DNA of 64,000 nt from the NCBI GenBank assembly GCA_020635435.1, contig JACJZU010000003.1, forward strand, positions 124,001 to 188,000, written 5' to 3'. The translations under genes were made by a program, and so were the position numbers. This document shows, piece by piece, positions 9,013-18,429 of this stretch. Position 1 is the first letter of the stretch; every line of letters starts with the position of its first letter. This DNA is from Flavobacteriales bacterium. Its GTDB lineage: Bacteria > Bacteroidota > Bacteroidia > NS11-12g > UBA9320. Under the pieces are notes generated by a model. It did not search any database. It was not told the DNA's origin and worked only from the letters and a program-made list of their open reading frames with translations.

Positions 9013-11535
9013 TCACGACTCTTTTTCTTCTTTGGTTACAGACTTACCGTCTTTCACACTTTTAAACTTCAGGATCTCCAATTTCTTGTCCAGATCCACC
9101 TGAACGGTATCACCTGCCTCCACAGTTGATTTGAGGATCTCTTCGGCCAATGGGTCTTCGAGATATTTCTGCAGCGCCCTCTTCAACGGACGAGCACCGA
9201 AATCTTTATCGTATCCTTTCTCGGCAAGGAATGCTTTGGCTGCCTTGGTGAGTTTGATGTGGAATCCCGCCGAAACTATGCGATTCAGCAATTGATCGAT
9301 CTGAATGTCCAGAATTGAAGTGATGTGTTCCTGAGTGAGCGAATTGAAGATGATCACATCGTCGATCCGATTCAGGAATTCAGGTGAGAAGAACTTTTTG
9401 AGTGCATTTTCAACTACTCCCTTGGTCTCCTTCTCAGCCGCTCCCAACTTCGCAACAGTTCCGAAACCTACTCCGGTTCCGAAATCTTTGAGCTGTCTGG
9501 AACCGATGTTGGAGGTCATAATGATCACTGTGTTCCGGAAATCGACTCTTCGTCCGAGACTGTCTGTCAAAAAGCCTTCGTCAAGTACCTGCAGTAATAT
9601 ATTGAATACATCGGGGTGCGCTTTCTCGATCTCATCGAATAGGATCACGCTGTATGGTTTGCGTCGAACCTTTTCTGTGAGCAATCCGCCTTCCTCATAG
9701 CCCACATAACCCGGAGGAGCTCCAACCAGGCGACTCACGGCGAATTTTTCCATGTATTCACTCATGTCAATGCGCAACAAGGCGTCTCGGCTTTCGAAGA
9801 GATACTGAGCAAGTGCCTTGGCCATCTCCGTTTTACCCACGCCTGTTGGCCCGAGGAAAATGAACGACCCAATGGGTTTGTTTGGATCTTTGAGTCCGGC
9901 TCGGGTACGCTGAATGGCTCGCGTGAGTTTCTCAATGGCTGTATCCTGACCAACAACCTGTTTCTTGAGATCTTCACCCATATTGAGCAATTTATTTCCT
10001 TCGCTCTCAGCAATGCGTTTTGTCGGTACTCCCGTGATCATGGCGATAACCTCGGCAACATCCTGTTCACCTACTTCGTATCGCTGGGTCTTGGTGTCAT
10101 CCTCCCAGCGCGCTTTTGCGATCTCAAGTTGCTCCAGTAAGGTTTTCTCTTTGTCGCGCAGTTTAGCGGCTTCTTCATACCGCTGACTTTTCACCACACG
10201 GTTTTTCTCTTCTTTTATTTCCTCGATCTTGGCTTCCAGGTCAAGAATATCCTGTGGTACATGAATGTTCGATAAGTGCACCCGGGCACCCACCTCGTCC
10301 AATACATCAATGGCTTTATCCGGCAGATGCCGGTCGGTAATATAGCGTACGCTCATCTGCACAGCAGCTTTCAAAGCGGCATCCGTATAGGTCACACCGT
10401 GGTGATTCTCGTATTTGCCCTTGATATTCTCGAGGATCTGTAAGGTTTCTTCCGGAGTGGCGGGTTCAACCATTACCGATTGGAACCGACGCTCCAGTGC
10501 TCCGTCCTTCTCAATATACTGTCGGTATTCGTCCAGGGTTGTGGCTCCAATGCATTGGATCTCTCCACGGGCCAGTGCAGGTTTGAACATGTTTGATGCG
10601 TCCAAACTACCGGAAGCGCCACCTGCGCCTACGATCGTATGTATCTCATCAATGAACAGGATCACATCCCTCGATTTCTCCAACTCGTTCATTACCGCTT
10701 TCATCCGCTCTTCGAACTGACCGCGGTACTTCGTACCGGCCACCAGAGAAGCCAGATCAAGCGTGACTACGCGCTTGTCGAAAAGAACACGACTCACTTT
10801 GCGCTGTACGATCCGTAGTGCTAATCCCTCGGCTATGGCTGTTTTTCCAACACCGGGCTCACCGATCAGAACCGGATTGTTCTTCTTCCGGCGAGAGAGG
10901 ATCTGACTTACCCGTTCGATCTCTTTTTCCCGACCGATGATCGGATCCAGTTTGTCTTGTTCCGCAAGCTTCGTGAGATCCCGTCCGAAATTATCCAACA
11001 CAGGTGTTTTGCTCTTGCTTCCTCTTTTGGGGTCGCCGCCTTTCTTCTCCTCCCGGTAGAATTCTTCGGGGGAATCTGTGGACATATCAGCCCGAACGTC
11101 TGCACCATTGTTCTCAATGGATTCCTTGAGCACATCGTAGTCTATACCATATTGGTTCAGAATGCTCGATGCCAGATTGTCTTCCTCGCGAAGTATGCTC
11201 AGCAACAAATGTTCTGTCCCAATGATGTCCGCCTTGAAGATCTTAGCCTCCAGATAGGTGATCTTCAGGGCCTTTTCAGCCTGCTTGGTAAGGGGAATAT
11301 TCCCAAGATTTGTCGTTTTGGCCGATGTATCCTGAATATTATCCTCTATAGACTTCTTCAATCTCAGTAGATCAACACCCAGATTTTTAAGATGAAGGAG
11401 CGCTTTTCCCTCACCTTCCCGGATAATTCCCAGCAAGAGGTGTTCGGTTCCGATATAACCATGTCCGAGGCGGATCGCTTCTTCACGGCTGTATTGGATC
11501 ACTTCTTTAACTCTGGGTGAAAATTTTGCTTCCAT
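9013..11535 (-). CDS. clpC: ATP-dependent Clp protease ATP-binding subunit ClpC
   Basis: An 840-residue HSP100 unfoldase that feeds ClpP. Order of parts: two Clp-N repeats ([16 protein letters not shown], then the second near [11 protein letters not shown]), AAA1 with Walker [10 protein letters not shown] and Walker [10 protein letters not shown], a short UVR-type middle region ([20 protein letters not shown]), AAA2 with Walker [10 protein letters not shown] and [15 protein letters not shown], and a C-terminal D2-small domain. The UVR region and length separate ClpC from ClpA and ClpB. Start 11535 (MEAKFSPRV) is standard; the upstream in-frame Met adds 13 unlikely residues. It lies divergent from dnaB. 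Confidence 0.95.
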   Translation of the reverse strand: MEAKFSPRVKEVIQYSREEAIRLGHGYIGTEHLLLGIIREGEGKALLHLKNLGVDLLRLKKSIEDNIQDTSAKTTNLGNIPLTKQAEKALKITYLEAKIFKADIIGTEHLLLSILREEDNLASSILNQYGIDYDVLKESIENNGADVRADMSTDSPEEFYREEKKGGDPKRGSKSKTPVLDNFGRDLTKLAEQDKLDPIIGREKEIERVSQILSRRKKNNPVLIGEPGVGKTAIAEGLALRIVQRKVSRVLFDKRVVTLDLASLVAGTKYRGQFEERMKAVMNELEKSRDVILFIDEIHTIVGAGGASGSLDASNMFKPALARGEIQCIGATTLDEYRQYIEKDGALERRFQSVMVEPATPEETLQILENIKGKYENHHGVTYTDAALKAAVQMSVRYITDRHLPDKAIDVLDEVGARVHLSNIHVPQDILDLEAKIEEIKEEKNRVVKSQRYEEAAKLRDKEKTLLEQLEIAKARWEDDTKTQRYEVGEQDVAEVIAMITGVPTKRIAESEGNKLLNMGEDLKKQVVGQDTAIEKLTRAIQRTRAGLKDPNKPIGSFIFLGPTGVGKTEMAKALAQYLFESRDALLRIDMSEYMEKFAVSRLVGAPPGYVGYEEGGLLTEKVRRKPYSVILFDEIEKAHPDVFNILLQVLDEGFLTDSLGRRVDFRNTVIIMTSNIGSRQLKDFGTGVGFGTVAKLGAAEKETKGVVENALKKFFSPEFLNRIDDVIIFNSLTQEHITSILDIQIDQLLNRIVSAGFHIKLTKAAKAFLAEKGYDKDFGARPLKRALQKYLEDPLAEEILKSTVEAGDTVQVDLDKKLEILKFKSVKDGKSVTKEEKES

Positions 11536-11967
11536 AAATATTATTCTCGCTTTTGAAGTTGCTTTTAACAGCACTCAGCAGTATCAACAAATATAACTCC
11601 AATTTGTGTCCGGGCTTGTTGAAATGCCCACACAACTGACAAAATGACTACAGAATCGGAATTCTGAACCGGATCTGGGAGATTCCGTCGTCGTGTGGTT
11701 CTGCCGAAAAGTTTTTGACAGCGAACGATCCCGAATATGAACCCGGCATAGCCGCTTGTGGATAGTTGAAACCAATTTACGCGTCTCTCAGCACGGATTC
11801 AAAATTTATTAAGACTTTATGCACATTCAGCCCCGTTGGTCCGACTCATCTGTGCAGATTAAAAGTAGTGGGAATAGCGGCGGATTTCTAATTTCGAAAC
11901 CCCGAAAAAAAGTTGACGTCGGGAGAATAAAAGAGCACATCAGGATCATATACAACGAAAGAGAACT
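11536..11967. other. Divergent clpC-dnaB control region
   Basis: There are no genes in these 432 bases. On the minus strand a perfect -7 element lies at 11588-11595 for clpC. A small perfect hairpin CAGAAT/ATTCTG lies in the middle. On the plus strand a one-mismatch -7 box TAATTTCG (11889-11896) could serve dnaB. A short plus-strand frame at 11819-12019 overlaps the dnaB start and looks spurious. Confidence 0.5.
11588..11595 (-). promoter_or_regulatory. -7 promoter element TATATTTG for clpC
   Basis: A perfect TAnnTTTG match on the minus strand about 50 bases before the clpC ATG. No clear -33 TTG at the right distance was found. No CIRCE-like or CtsR-like repeat is visible nearby. Confidence 0.4.
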
Positions 11968-13479
11968 ATGGCAAAAGCACCGTCAGGCAGGTACAGAAAA
12001 GAAGAGGAGAAAGGTCTAACACTCGCAGATGAGCAGTTGATCGGTCGGAAGCCGCCTCAGGCGCTTGAACTTGAACACGCCGTATTGGGTGCTATGCTCC
12101 TGGAGAAAGATGCCCCGCAACGGGTTCTTGATGTGATCATCAAACAGGTATTCTACCACGATGCCAATCAGGTGATCTTTGAGCATATCGAAAAGCTCTT
12201 CCAGAAAGGTGAACCTGTGGATATTCTCACCGTTACGGAATCTCTGCGTCAGTCGGGTGAACTCGAACAGGTAGGAGGTGCCTATTACATCACCCAACTC
12301 ACCAACCGGGTGGCTTCCAGCGCGAATATTGAATTTCACGCCAAGATCCTCATCCAGAAGTACATACAGCGCGAGCTGATCCGTATTTCGGCAGAGATCA
12401 GCCGGGATGCTTTCGACGAAAGTGCCGATGCGTTTGAATTGCTGGATTCTGCAGAACGCAAACTCTACCAGATCAAAAATGATACGATCAAGAAGAACTA
12501 CGATACGATCGACGATCTGCTGGTTAAGGCCATCAAACAGATCGAGAGTTTGAAAGGGAGTGAAGAAGGTCTTACCGGCGTGCCCAGCGGTTTTCTGAGT
12601 ATTGACCGCATCACGCACGGCTGGCAGAAAAGCGACCTCATCATCATCGCCGGCCGTCCCGGTATGGGGAAAACAGCTTTCGTACTGAGTCTGGCAAGAA
12701 ATGCCGCCGTTAATCACGGTAAAGGTGTGGCGATCTTTTCGCTGGAGATGTCGGCGATACAGCTGGTAACCCGTCTCATTTCTGCGGAAACGGAATTGAA
12801 AGGTGACCACTTAAAGTCGGGGAAACTACAGGATTTTGAATGGGAGCAACTGAACGACCGGATCCAAAATCTGAGCAAGGCCCCCATTTTCATCGACGAC
12901 AGCCCCCAGTTGAGTATTTTCGACCTCAGGGCCAAGGCCAGAAGGCTGAAATCGCATAAAGATGTGGGAATGATCATCATCGACTACCTGCAGCTCATGC
13001 GTGGAGATGAAACAGGCAAGGCAGGAAACCGGGAACAAGAGATATCCTACATATCCCGCTCACTCAAAGGATTGGCCAAGGAACTGGATATTCCGGTGAT
13101 CGCCCTTGCCCAGTTGAGTAGGGCCGTGGAGCAAAGACATGACAAACAGCCTATGCTGTCCGATCTGCGTGAATCCGGTTCGATCGAGCAGGATGCAGAT
13201 ATGGTGGGATTCCTGTATCGTCCTGAATACTACGGTATGAAGGAAGATGAGCACGGGAACAGTCTCCTGGGGATCGGGTATTTCAATATCGAAAAGAACC
13301 GGCACGGACGTACCGAGAGAGTGGCCATACGCTTCCGAGGAGATTACGCGAAATTTGAGGATATCCCGGATTACGGGGGATTCAATGATGATCCGGCTGA
13401 CAGGGGAAGTGTCACGGTTCAATCTAAGATGAATAACTATGAGGATGAGTCGGAGTTTGATGGGGAATTGGGGTATTAG
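11968..13479 (+). CDS. dnaB: Replicative DNA helicase DnaB
   Basis: A 503-residue hexameric 5'-3' helicase of the replication fork. The N-terminal DnaB domain (PPQALELEHAVLGAML) is followed by the RecA-like ATPase core with TGVPSGFLSIDRITHGW, Walker A GRPGMGKTAF, the FSLEMS motif, Walker B IIIDYLQLM and the SDLRESGSIEQDAD motif. No intein interrupts it, which is worth noting because DnaB is a frequent intein host. The N-terminal 15 residues are basic and variable. It lies upstream of the L21/L27 genes but is separated from them by its own repeat and a strong promoter. Confidence 0.96.
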   Translation: MAKAPSGRYRKEEEKGLTLADEQLIGRKPPQALELEHAVLGAMLLEKDAPQRVLDVIIKQVFYHDANQVIFEHIEKLFQKGEPVDILTVTESLRQSGELEQVGGAYYITQLTNRVASSANIEFHAKILIQKYIQRELIRISAEISRDAFDESADAFELLDSAERKLYQIKNDTIKKNYDTIDDLLVKAIKQIESLKGSEEGLTGVPSGFLSIDRITHGWQKSDLIIIAGRPGMGKTAFVLSLARNAAVNHGKGVAIFSLEMSAIQLVTRLISAETELKGDHLKSGKLQDFEWEQLNDRIQNLSKAPIFIDDSPQLSIFDLRAKARRLKSHKDVGMIIIDYLQLMRGDETGKAGNREQEISYISRSLKGLAKELDIPVIALAQLSRAVEQRHDKQPMLSDLRESGSIEQDADMVGFLYRPEYYGMKEDEHGNSLLGIGYFNIEKNRHGRTERVAIRFRGDYAKFEDIPDYGGFNDDPADRGSVTVQSKMNNYEDESEFDGELGY

Positions 13480-13481
13480 TG

Positions 13482-13520
13482 GGTAGTGAATAGTGCATGG
13501 TGAATAGTGAACAGTGAAGG
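13482..13520 (+). repeat. Short degenerate tandem repeat (TAGTGAA type)
   Basis: Imperfect copies of a TGAATAGTG-like unit (TAGTGAATAGTG, TGAATAGTGAACAGTGAA) fill the gap just after the dnaB stop. Simple repeats of this kind are common in Bacteroidota intergenic DNA; no function is evident. Confidence 0.5.
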
Positions 13521-13551
13521 TTGTTTTTTTTGTTTGAGTTTCTTACTTTTG
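13521..13551 (+). promoter_or_regulatory. Promoter of rplU-rpmA (TTG-N20-TACTTTTG)
   Basis: A -33 TTG at 13521-13523 is followed by 20 bases and a perfect -7 box TACTTTTG at 13544-13551. This matches the Bacteroidetes housekeeping consensus at both ends. The leader to ATG 13570 is only about 12-15 bases, too short for a structured L21 leader. Confidence 0.8.
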
Positions 13552-13569
13552 CGCCCCTAATAGAGAAAG

Positions 13570-13881
13570 ATGTTTGCGATTGTTGAAATAGCGGGAAAGC
13601 AGTACAAGGTTCAGAAGGACCAACAACTGTACGTGGATAAGTTGAGTGGTAGTGCGGATGACTCCCTGAACTTTGATAATGTACTCCTCGTTGAAGATGG
13701 AGGCTCGGTAAAGGTGGGTACACCACACTTATCAGGTGCGAGTGTTTCGGCCAAAGTGCTCAGCCATGTTAAAGGCGATAAGGTGATCGTTTTCAAAAAG
13801 AAGCGACGCAAAGGCTACGTGAAGCGAAACGGACACCGTCAGGAGTTCACAAAAATTCAGATCGATTCTATTAAAGGTTAA
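13570..13881 (+). CDS. rplU: 50S ribosomal protein L21
   Basis: A 103-residue ribosomal protein L21 binding 23S rRNA near L20. It starts with MFAIVEIAGKQYKVQ and ends with the basic, RNA-binding KKRRKGYVKRNGHRQEF region, both diagnostic. The length is normal. It is followed by rpmA after 17 bases, the usual L21-L27 pair, transcribed from the promoter at 13521-13551 and ended by the terminator at 14188. Confidence 0.97.
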   Translation: MFAIVEIAGKQYKVQKDQQLYVDKLSGSADDSLNFDNVLLVEDGGSVKVGTPHLSGASVSAKVLSHVKGDKVIVFKKKRRKGYVKRNGHRQEFTKIQIDSIKG

Positions 13882-13898
13882 TTCAAGCATAGAGAACA

Positions 13899-14159
13899 AT
13901 GGCACATAAAAAAGGAGCAGGTAGTTCGAAGAACGGACGCGAATCGCACAGTAAACGATTAGGCGTTAAGATATTTGGCGGTCAGGATGCGATCGCAGGT
14001 AATATTCTGGTTCGCCAGCGTGGTACACAACATCACCCGGGTGATAATGTGGGTATTGGTAAAGACCATACCCTGTTCGCCTTGGTAGATGGTAAAGTGG
14101 TTTTCAAGAAAGGTCGGAACAACCGTTCCTTCGTTTCGATCGATCCGATTTCGGAGTAA
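13899..14159 (+). CDS. rpmA: 50S ribosomal protein L27
   Basis: An 86-residue L27, near the peptidyl transferase centre. The N-terminus [16 protein letters not shown] is the standard form without the cleaved extension seen in Firmicutes. [17 protein letters not shown] and the [16 protein letters not shown] motif follow. It is co-transcribed with rplU. Its terminator lies within the 3' end of the convergent gene at 14174. Confidence 0.97.
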   Translation: MAHKKGAGSSKNGRESHSKRLGVKIFGGQDAIAGNILVRQRGTQHHPGDNVGIGKDHTLFALVDGKVVFKKGRNNRSFVSIDPISE

Positions 14160-14173
14160 GATACGTTTTACGG

Positions 14174-14926
14174 TCAATACAAAACTTTCCCGCTCCATGC
14201 GGGATTTTTTTTGTCCTTTGATCTCTTGCCGTAACCCGCAGCCAAAGCAAGCCATTCTTCCGACGTGAAGTCCATGGAAATGCGCTGCGTTACGTTACCG
14301 AACAGGAGAGGACGCTGTACGCGTTCTCCTTGCCCGAGGAAATAGGACTTACGGGATGTGATGTTCCAGATATGAACGCGCACACTCCCGTTGTTCCGCA
14401 ATTTGAAGTCGGCAAAAAAACTACCGAGCATGAATTGGCTTAGATTCCTTTCGCCAAGTGTTTCAGCATGTTGCACGATCGAAAAACCCCAGGTTCCCGG
14501 ATGTGCCGGGAGTGCCGAGAATTGATACCTTAGATGCAGGCGACTGAGTGTATCCGGTCTCAGCCTTTCAAACTCAGAAAACAGATAACGCATGGCAGGT
14601 CCATTTTTCATTTGCCTGACGAAGGCATAGCGCTCATCGAGATAGCGCACGGTAGGCCCGGTACCACTCACAAATTCGTGCAATAGTATGGCAACACTGG
14701 CTTCCTCATTCTGCTTAAAGTATTGGTATTTCTGATCTTCCGATAGTCCTGAAGCAAATGGAAGTCGCTGTTTCACATATCGCTCGAGGGCTAGCTTTCC
14801 GATCGTCTGAACAATTCCCAGTTTACGTACACCATTTTCAATGCGCACGGGCTCCGGTCCTGCACTTGATTTCAGGATACTTGCACTAAGTAATCCCCAG
14901 ATCAGAAATACCCGGAGTGCCGACAT
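14174..14926 (-). CDS. Exported hypothetical protein, 250 aa
   Basis: I do not recognise the family. A signal peptide covers about the first 22 residues (MSALRVFLIWGLLSASILKS). The remainder has a helical N-terminal half with many Arg, Glu and Tyr and a beta-like C-terminal half (FADFKLRNNGSVRVHIWNIT). It starts 5 bases after the stop of the coiled-coil gene at 14932, so the two are almost certainly one operon and may act together in the periplasm. Its last ten codons double as the rpmA terminator on the other strand. Confidence 0.65.
   Translation of the reverse strand: MSALRVFLIWGLLSASILKSSAGPEPVRIENGVRKLGIVQTIGKLALERYVKQRLPFASGLSEDQKYQYFKQNEEASVAILLHEFVSGTGPTVRYLDERYAFVRQMKNGPAMRYLFSEFERLRPDTLSRLHLRYQFSALPAHPGTWGFSIVQHAETLGERNLSQFMLGSFFADFKLRNNGSVRVHIWNITSRKSYFLGQGERVQRPLLFGNVTQRISMDFTSEEWLALAAGYGKRSKDKKNPAWSGKVLY
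14188..14212 (+). terminator. Rho-independent terminator of rplU-rpmA
   Basis: TCCCGC (14188-14193) pairs perfectly with GCGGGA (14199-14204) around a five-base loop and is followed by eight T. It lies inside the last codons of the minus-strand gene 14174-14926. Confidence 0.85.
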
Positions 14927-14931
14927 ACCGA

Positions 14932-15834
14932 TCAGTTCAAGATAAAACTGCCCCGGGTGAGAAATTCACCATCACTCAGGATCTCAATGGTGTGAATGCC
15001 CTTCTTGTATGCTTCTTCCTGTTTGAACGTGAAATGCACATCCTGTGGTTCTCCTCCGTATTTGATCTTTTCCTTCATGGATACAAGTTTGTCGGAATCG
15101 AGCAGCACATCGTTGCCGGCGCCCAGAACTTCCCCGTTGGTTCCAAGGATGCGGACACTTATTTCCTTCTCACCAGGCTCCAGAAGCTCATTCTTCTCCA
15201 ACACGAAAGTTATTTTGATCTTATCGATCTTTCCGGCCTTGTAGGTGAGCACTTCATTATCACGTTTCTCCTGCAATGGTTCGATCTTTAGCTCAGATAC
15301 CTGAAACTTGGTACGTGCGACCTTCTCACGCAGCGTATTGTGCTCTTCCAAAATGATGTCCCGTGCTTCTTCAACATCGGCCAGCATTTGCTGGGTCTCT
15401 GAATATTTTTCGGAAGCTGCATCCTTTTCTCGAACCAACAGGTCGATTCGTCCCCGGGCTGCCTCCAGTTCAGATTCCAGTTCTCGAACCCGATTATTGG
15501 CCGCAAGAAGAGCCTGCGGGTCACCCTGGCTGGCCTTATAGATCAGTTGACGTATCTGTATTTTCTTTGCCTCGAGATCCTCATAAGCCGCATCGCGCTC
15601 ACTTTTCAAGAGCTCACTTTGACTGAGCAGTGCTTCGTATTCCAGCAAGGTCTCATCCAGTTTTATTTGCAGTGAATCTGCCCGGATATTGGCAGCACTC
15701 AACAAAGCTGCTAACTCCTCATTCTCGATACGGAGTGATTTGCCTCCTGAGAAGTTATCCCTGAACCAGGTGTAACCCAGCAGGATGTTTCCGATGAGAG
15801 ATAGCCCCAGAAGTATCCATGGCAGGCGTTTCAT
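14932..15834 (-). CDS. Membrane-anchored coiled-coil protein
   Basis: A 300-residue protein with one N-terminal membrane segment (LPWILLGLSLIGNILLGYTW). A long Glu/Leu/Lys/Arg-rich coiled coil covers residues 35-180. A C-terminal globular beta domain begins about at DNEVLTYKAGKIDKIKITF and ends with FLTRGSFILN. The topology suggests anchoring in the inner membrane with a periplasmic coil. The C-terminal domain resembles one seen in Bacteroidota coiled-coil proteins of unknown role. Start 15834 (MKRLPW) is preferred over 15840. It is the first gene of an operon with 14174-14926. Confidence 0.65.
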   Translation of the reverse strand: MKRLPWILLGLSLIGNILLGYTWFRDNFSGGKSLRIENEELAALLSAANIRADSLQIKLDETLLEYEALLSQSELLKSERDAAYEDLEAKKIQIRQLIYKASQGDPQALLAANNRVRELESELEAARGRIDLLVREKDAASEKYSETQQMLADVEEARDIILEEHNTLREKVARTKFQVSELKIEPLQEKRDNEVLTYKAGKIDKIKITFVLEKNELLEPGEKEISVRILGTNGEVLGAGNDVLLDSDKLVSMKEKIKYGGEPQDVHFTFKQEEAYKKGIHTIEILSDGEFLTRGSFILN

Positions 15835-15954
15835 TGTCATGTTCGTTGTGCTGATCGAGCAAGTTTACTCAAAATTGATCAGATCCTGAAAAATAAACAC
15901 CTGTTCGCCATCTTGACTCCTGAAAAAATGCACCTAAAATCTCCGGCACAAATG

Positions 15955-15962
15955 TAATTTTG
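15955..15962 (+). promoter_or_regulatory. -7 promoter element TAATTTTG upstream of the ATP-grasp gene
   Basis: A perfect TAnnTTTG match about 50 bases before ATG 16012; no matching -33 TTG at 17-23 bases. Confidence 0.4.
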
Positions 15963-16011
15963 GTCGATGGCTGTGAAACCGGAAGTTACGCATTATTAGG
16001 CCTGTTCCTCT

Positions 16012-17046
16012 ATGATGTCGCTACGCTCAATTTGGTATACCTGGCGCCGCTTTGAATATTGGCCCTGGTGGTTCTTCTATGTGCCCTTGCTTCCGGTTTA
16101 TCTTTATTATGCACTGAGATCCCGATCATTTACATGGTTCACGGCCGCCAATCCGGGAATTGAAGATGGCGGATTCTTCGGTGAGGAAAAGCGCAAGATC
16201 CTGGCTCATATACCCAACGAGTACAAGCCTGCCACTTATATATTTCTTACGGAAGATCGCGACGATTGGCAAAGGCGTGTCGCCAATTTACCCGAATCGG
16301 TATTTCCATGCGTTATGAAACCTGATGTTGGGGAACGCGGAGACGATGTGCTTCGCTTTCAGGATAAGGAAGCGCTTTTAATGAAGATCGACAGCGTAGA
16401 TTATAACTGGATCCTGCAGGAATTTGTTGACTACCCGCTGGAGTTGGGAGTCTACTTTGTGCGCGATCCGGAAACGCGTAAGGGAAAGGTTGTAAGTCTG
16501 ACACGTAAAGGATTTCTAAAGGTGCGGGGAGATGGGGTTCGTTCCGTAGAGCAACTTATGAAGTGCAGCGATCGTGCTTTCTTGCAGATCGAACGGATAC
16601 GAAAAGCTGATCCCCGGAAGCTGACTCATGTGCCTGAACCGGGCGTGGAATTTTTGGTAGAACCACTGGGGAATCATTGCCTGGGCACGGAGTTCATCGA
16701 TGCAAATGAACATCTATGCCCGGAGATCGATGCAATTTTCGACAAGATCGTAGCGGGATTCGAAGGTTTCCATGTGGGAAGGTTCGATCTGAAGGTCCCG
16801 GATTTCGAATCACTGAAGAGCGGAAGGAACATCCGCATCTTCGAGTTGAATGGAGTGAGTTCCGAGCCGGCTCATATGTACGATTCCCGATATCGAGTAT
16901 GGGATGCATACGGCGAAGTGTTGAAATTCTGGAAACAGATCCATCGAGTTGCCACTTTCAACCATAGATCCGGTGCGAAGTACACCAAAACTTCAGCGCT
17001 GCTCCGACATTTCCTGAACCATCATTTCAGGAAAACGCCAGCCTAA
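16012..17046 (+). CDS. ATP-grasp domain protein
   Basis: A 344-residue protein with an aromatic hydrophobic N-terminal segment (YWPWWFFYVPLLPVYLYYAL), probably a membrane anchor, followed by an ATP-grasp fold. Visible marks are the lysine strand FPCVMKPDVGERGDDV, the WILQEFVDYPLELGVYFVRD segment (adenine-binding and substrate lobe) and the metal-binding end FDLKVP then IRIFELNGVSSEPAHMYD. This is related to D-Ala-D-Ala ligase-like and RimK-like carboxylate-amine ligases, but the substrate cannot be read from the sequence. Two adjacent ATGs (16012, 16015) are both possible. Confidence 0.7.
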   Translation: MMSLRSIWYTWRRFEYWPWWFFYVPLLPVYLYYALRSRSFTWFTAANPGIEDGGFFGEEKRKILAHIPNEYKPATYIFLTEDRDDWQRRVANLPESVFPCVMKPDVGERGDDVLRFQDKEALLMKIDSVDYNWILQEFVDYPLELGVYFVRDPETRKGKVVSLTRKGFLKVRGDGVRSVEQLMKCSDRAFLQIERIRKADPRKLTHVPEPGVEFLVEPLGNHCLGTEFIDANEHLCPEIDAIFDKIVAGFEGFHVGRFDLKVPDFESLKSGRNIRIFELNGVSSEPAHMYDSRYRVWDAYGEVLKFWKQIHRVATFNHRSGAKYTKTSALLRHFLNHHFRKTPA

Positions 17047-17070
17047 CGTTAAGTCGAACGAAGGAAGTGA

Positions 17071-17583
17071 TCAGGAATCGTATTTCGACCAGTCGATCTT
17101 GGACATGAACTTATGTTCAAGATCTGTCCAATTACTCGGGTTCTTCCAAAAGCCTCTTGCGTAAGCATATCGGGCCTTTTCCCAGGATCCGTAACGGTTG
17201 TGCTGATACTTGAGATAATGTATCCCTACCAACAGGTAATTCTTACGTGTTTTACCGCCTTTTAAATTCAACCGCTTATACCAATAGTCGAATGTTTCGT
17301 CTATTACCTGAAGATCCCCGTAATCCGTACCACCCGATAAGGAGCGGATACATCGCCAATTGCTTTCATTGTCGCCGATCTCGCGAACCAGTTCGTGAGG
17401 AACACCGAGCGACCAACAGATGGAGTCCGAGATCTCCTTAATGGTCTGCGGTGCATAGCGTTTGCGGAATTCTTCAATTTTTTTTGCAGCAAATTTGTTT
17501 TTTTCTGCAGCGGCATTATTTTTACCGACGAAAGGGAGGGAAACCATCCCGATCAGCAAAACCAGCCATTTCAGATGCTTCAT
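17071..17583 (-). CDS. Transglycosylase SLT-like exported protein
   Basis: A 170-residue protein from ATG 17583 with a signal peptide (MKHLKWLVLLIGMVSLPFVG). The mature part matches a small lytic transglycosylase. It has the catalytic-type Glu73 in GDNESNWRC, a GDLQV segment in the place of the usual GLMQ motif, and a C-terminal helix with YAYARG. The enzyme would cut the beta-1,4 MurNAc-GlcNAc bond in the periplasm. GDLQV departs from the usual consensus, so the activity needs caution. It is convergent with the ATP-grasp gene, 24 bases apart. Confidence 0.7.
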   Translation of the reverse strand: MKHLKWLVLLIGMVSLPFVGKNNAAAEKNKFAAKKIEEFRKRYAPQTIKEISDSICWSLGVPHELVREIGDNESNWRCIRSLSGGTDYGDLQVIDETFDYWYKRLNLKGGKTRKNYLLVGIHYLKYQHNRYGSWEKARYAYARGFWKNPSNWTDLEHKFMSKIDWSKYDS

Positions 17584-17775
17584 AACTTTGCTTGATTTAA
17601 TCAATTTAGGCCTGCGTTAGCAGTGTCTAAATTTTCCGCAAAGTTCGCCATTTGCGTTGATTTGCAAAATAACAGCGCTCTGCAGGTTATCTATTCATTT
17701 GTATTTTTGGTGAATAAGTGTAGTAACTTATTGATAATTAGCTACTTGGGATGTTGGCAACCCTGTTGGTAACTG

Positions 17776-18417
17776 CTAGTCAAAGACCCTGGAGCCAATT
17801 CGGACCATGGTGCTTCCGCATTCTATGGCCGTCGGATAATCGCTGCTCATGCCCATGGAGCGCTCCGTGAACGAATTTCCAAAGCTCGGTTTCAATGCCT
17901 CGAACAGTTCATTCAAACGACAGAATTCGGTTCTGATCTGTTCCGTATCTGCAACATTGCTGGCCATACCCATCAGTCCACGGATTTCTATATGTCTGAG
18001 CTCATCGAAGGCTCCTTCGGCACAATACTGCATCAATTCGCTTTCCGAAAAACCGAATTTCGTTTCCTCCCTGGCTATGTAAACCTGTAGCAGTACCGGA
18101 ATTCTACGTCCGGCTTTCATTGCCTCCTTGTTGATCTCTTTTGCCAGCTTGAGCGAATCAACGCTGTGGATCAACACCACAAAGGGTGCTATGAATTTTA
18201 CTTTATTGCGCTGCAAATGGCCAATGAAATGCCATTCTATATCTTCAGGTAAGCGATCGCGTTTAGCAACTATTTCCTGAACTTTGTTCTCTCCGAATGC
18301 GCGCTGACCGGACCGATATACTTCACGCAATTCGCCATCGTTCCGTTTCTTGGTAACAACGATCAATTTTGCAGGATGGATCTCCTCAAGAATGGCTTTA
18401 ATATTTTCAGCTATCAT
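17776..18417 (-). CDS. yggS: YggS-family PLP homeostasis protein
   Basis: A 213-residue member of the YggS/PROSC family, a fold-type III PLP-binding protein that buffers pyridoxal phosphate rather than catalysing a known reaction. Lys23 in LIVVTKKR is the PLP lysine. The FGENKVQE, WHFIGHLQRNK, SVDSL and GMSSDYPTAIECGSTMVRIGS motifs are all intact. Its start codon is only 12 bases from the divergent lipoprotein start at 18430. Confidence 0.93.
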   Translation of the reverse strand: MIAENIKAILEEIHPAKLIVVTKKRNDGELREVYRSGQRAFGENKVQEIVAKRDRLPEDIEWHFIGHLQRNKVKFIAPFVVLIHSVDSLKLAKEINKEAMKAGRRIPVLLQVYIAREETKFGFSESELMQYCAEGAFDELRHIEIRGLMGMASNVADTEQIRTEFCRLNELFEALKPSFGNSFTERSMGMSSDYPTAIECGSTMVRIGSRVFD

Positions 18418-18429
18418 TGCAATGTCAAC

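Noticed and set aside
11819..12019. 66-residue plus frame ahead of dnaB
   Set aside because: Overlaps the dnaB start in another frame, with basic low-complexity content and no homology cue.
12016..12810. 264-residue minus-strand frame inside dnaB
   Set aside because: It mirrors the conserved helicase codons and shows no recognised motif.
13482..13520. Possible CRISPR-like or iteron repeat next to dnaB
   Set aside because: Units are short, imperfect and few, with no spacers or origin-like boxes; it is a simple degenerate repeat.
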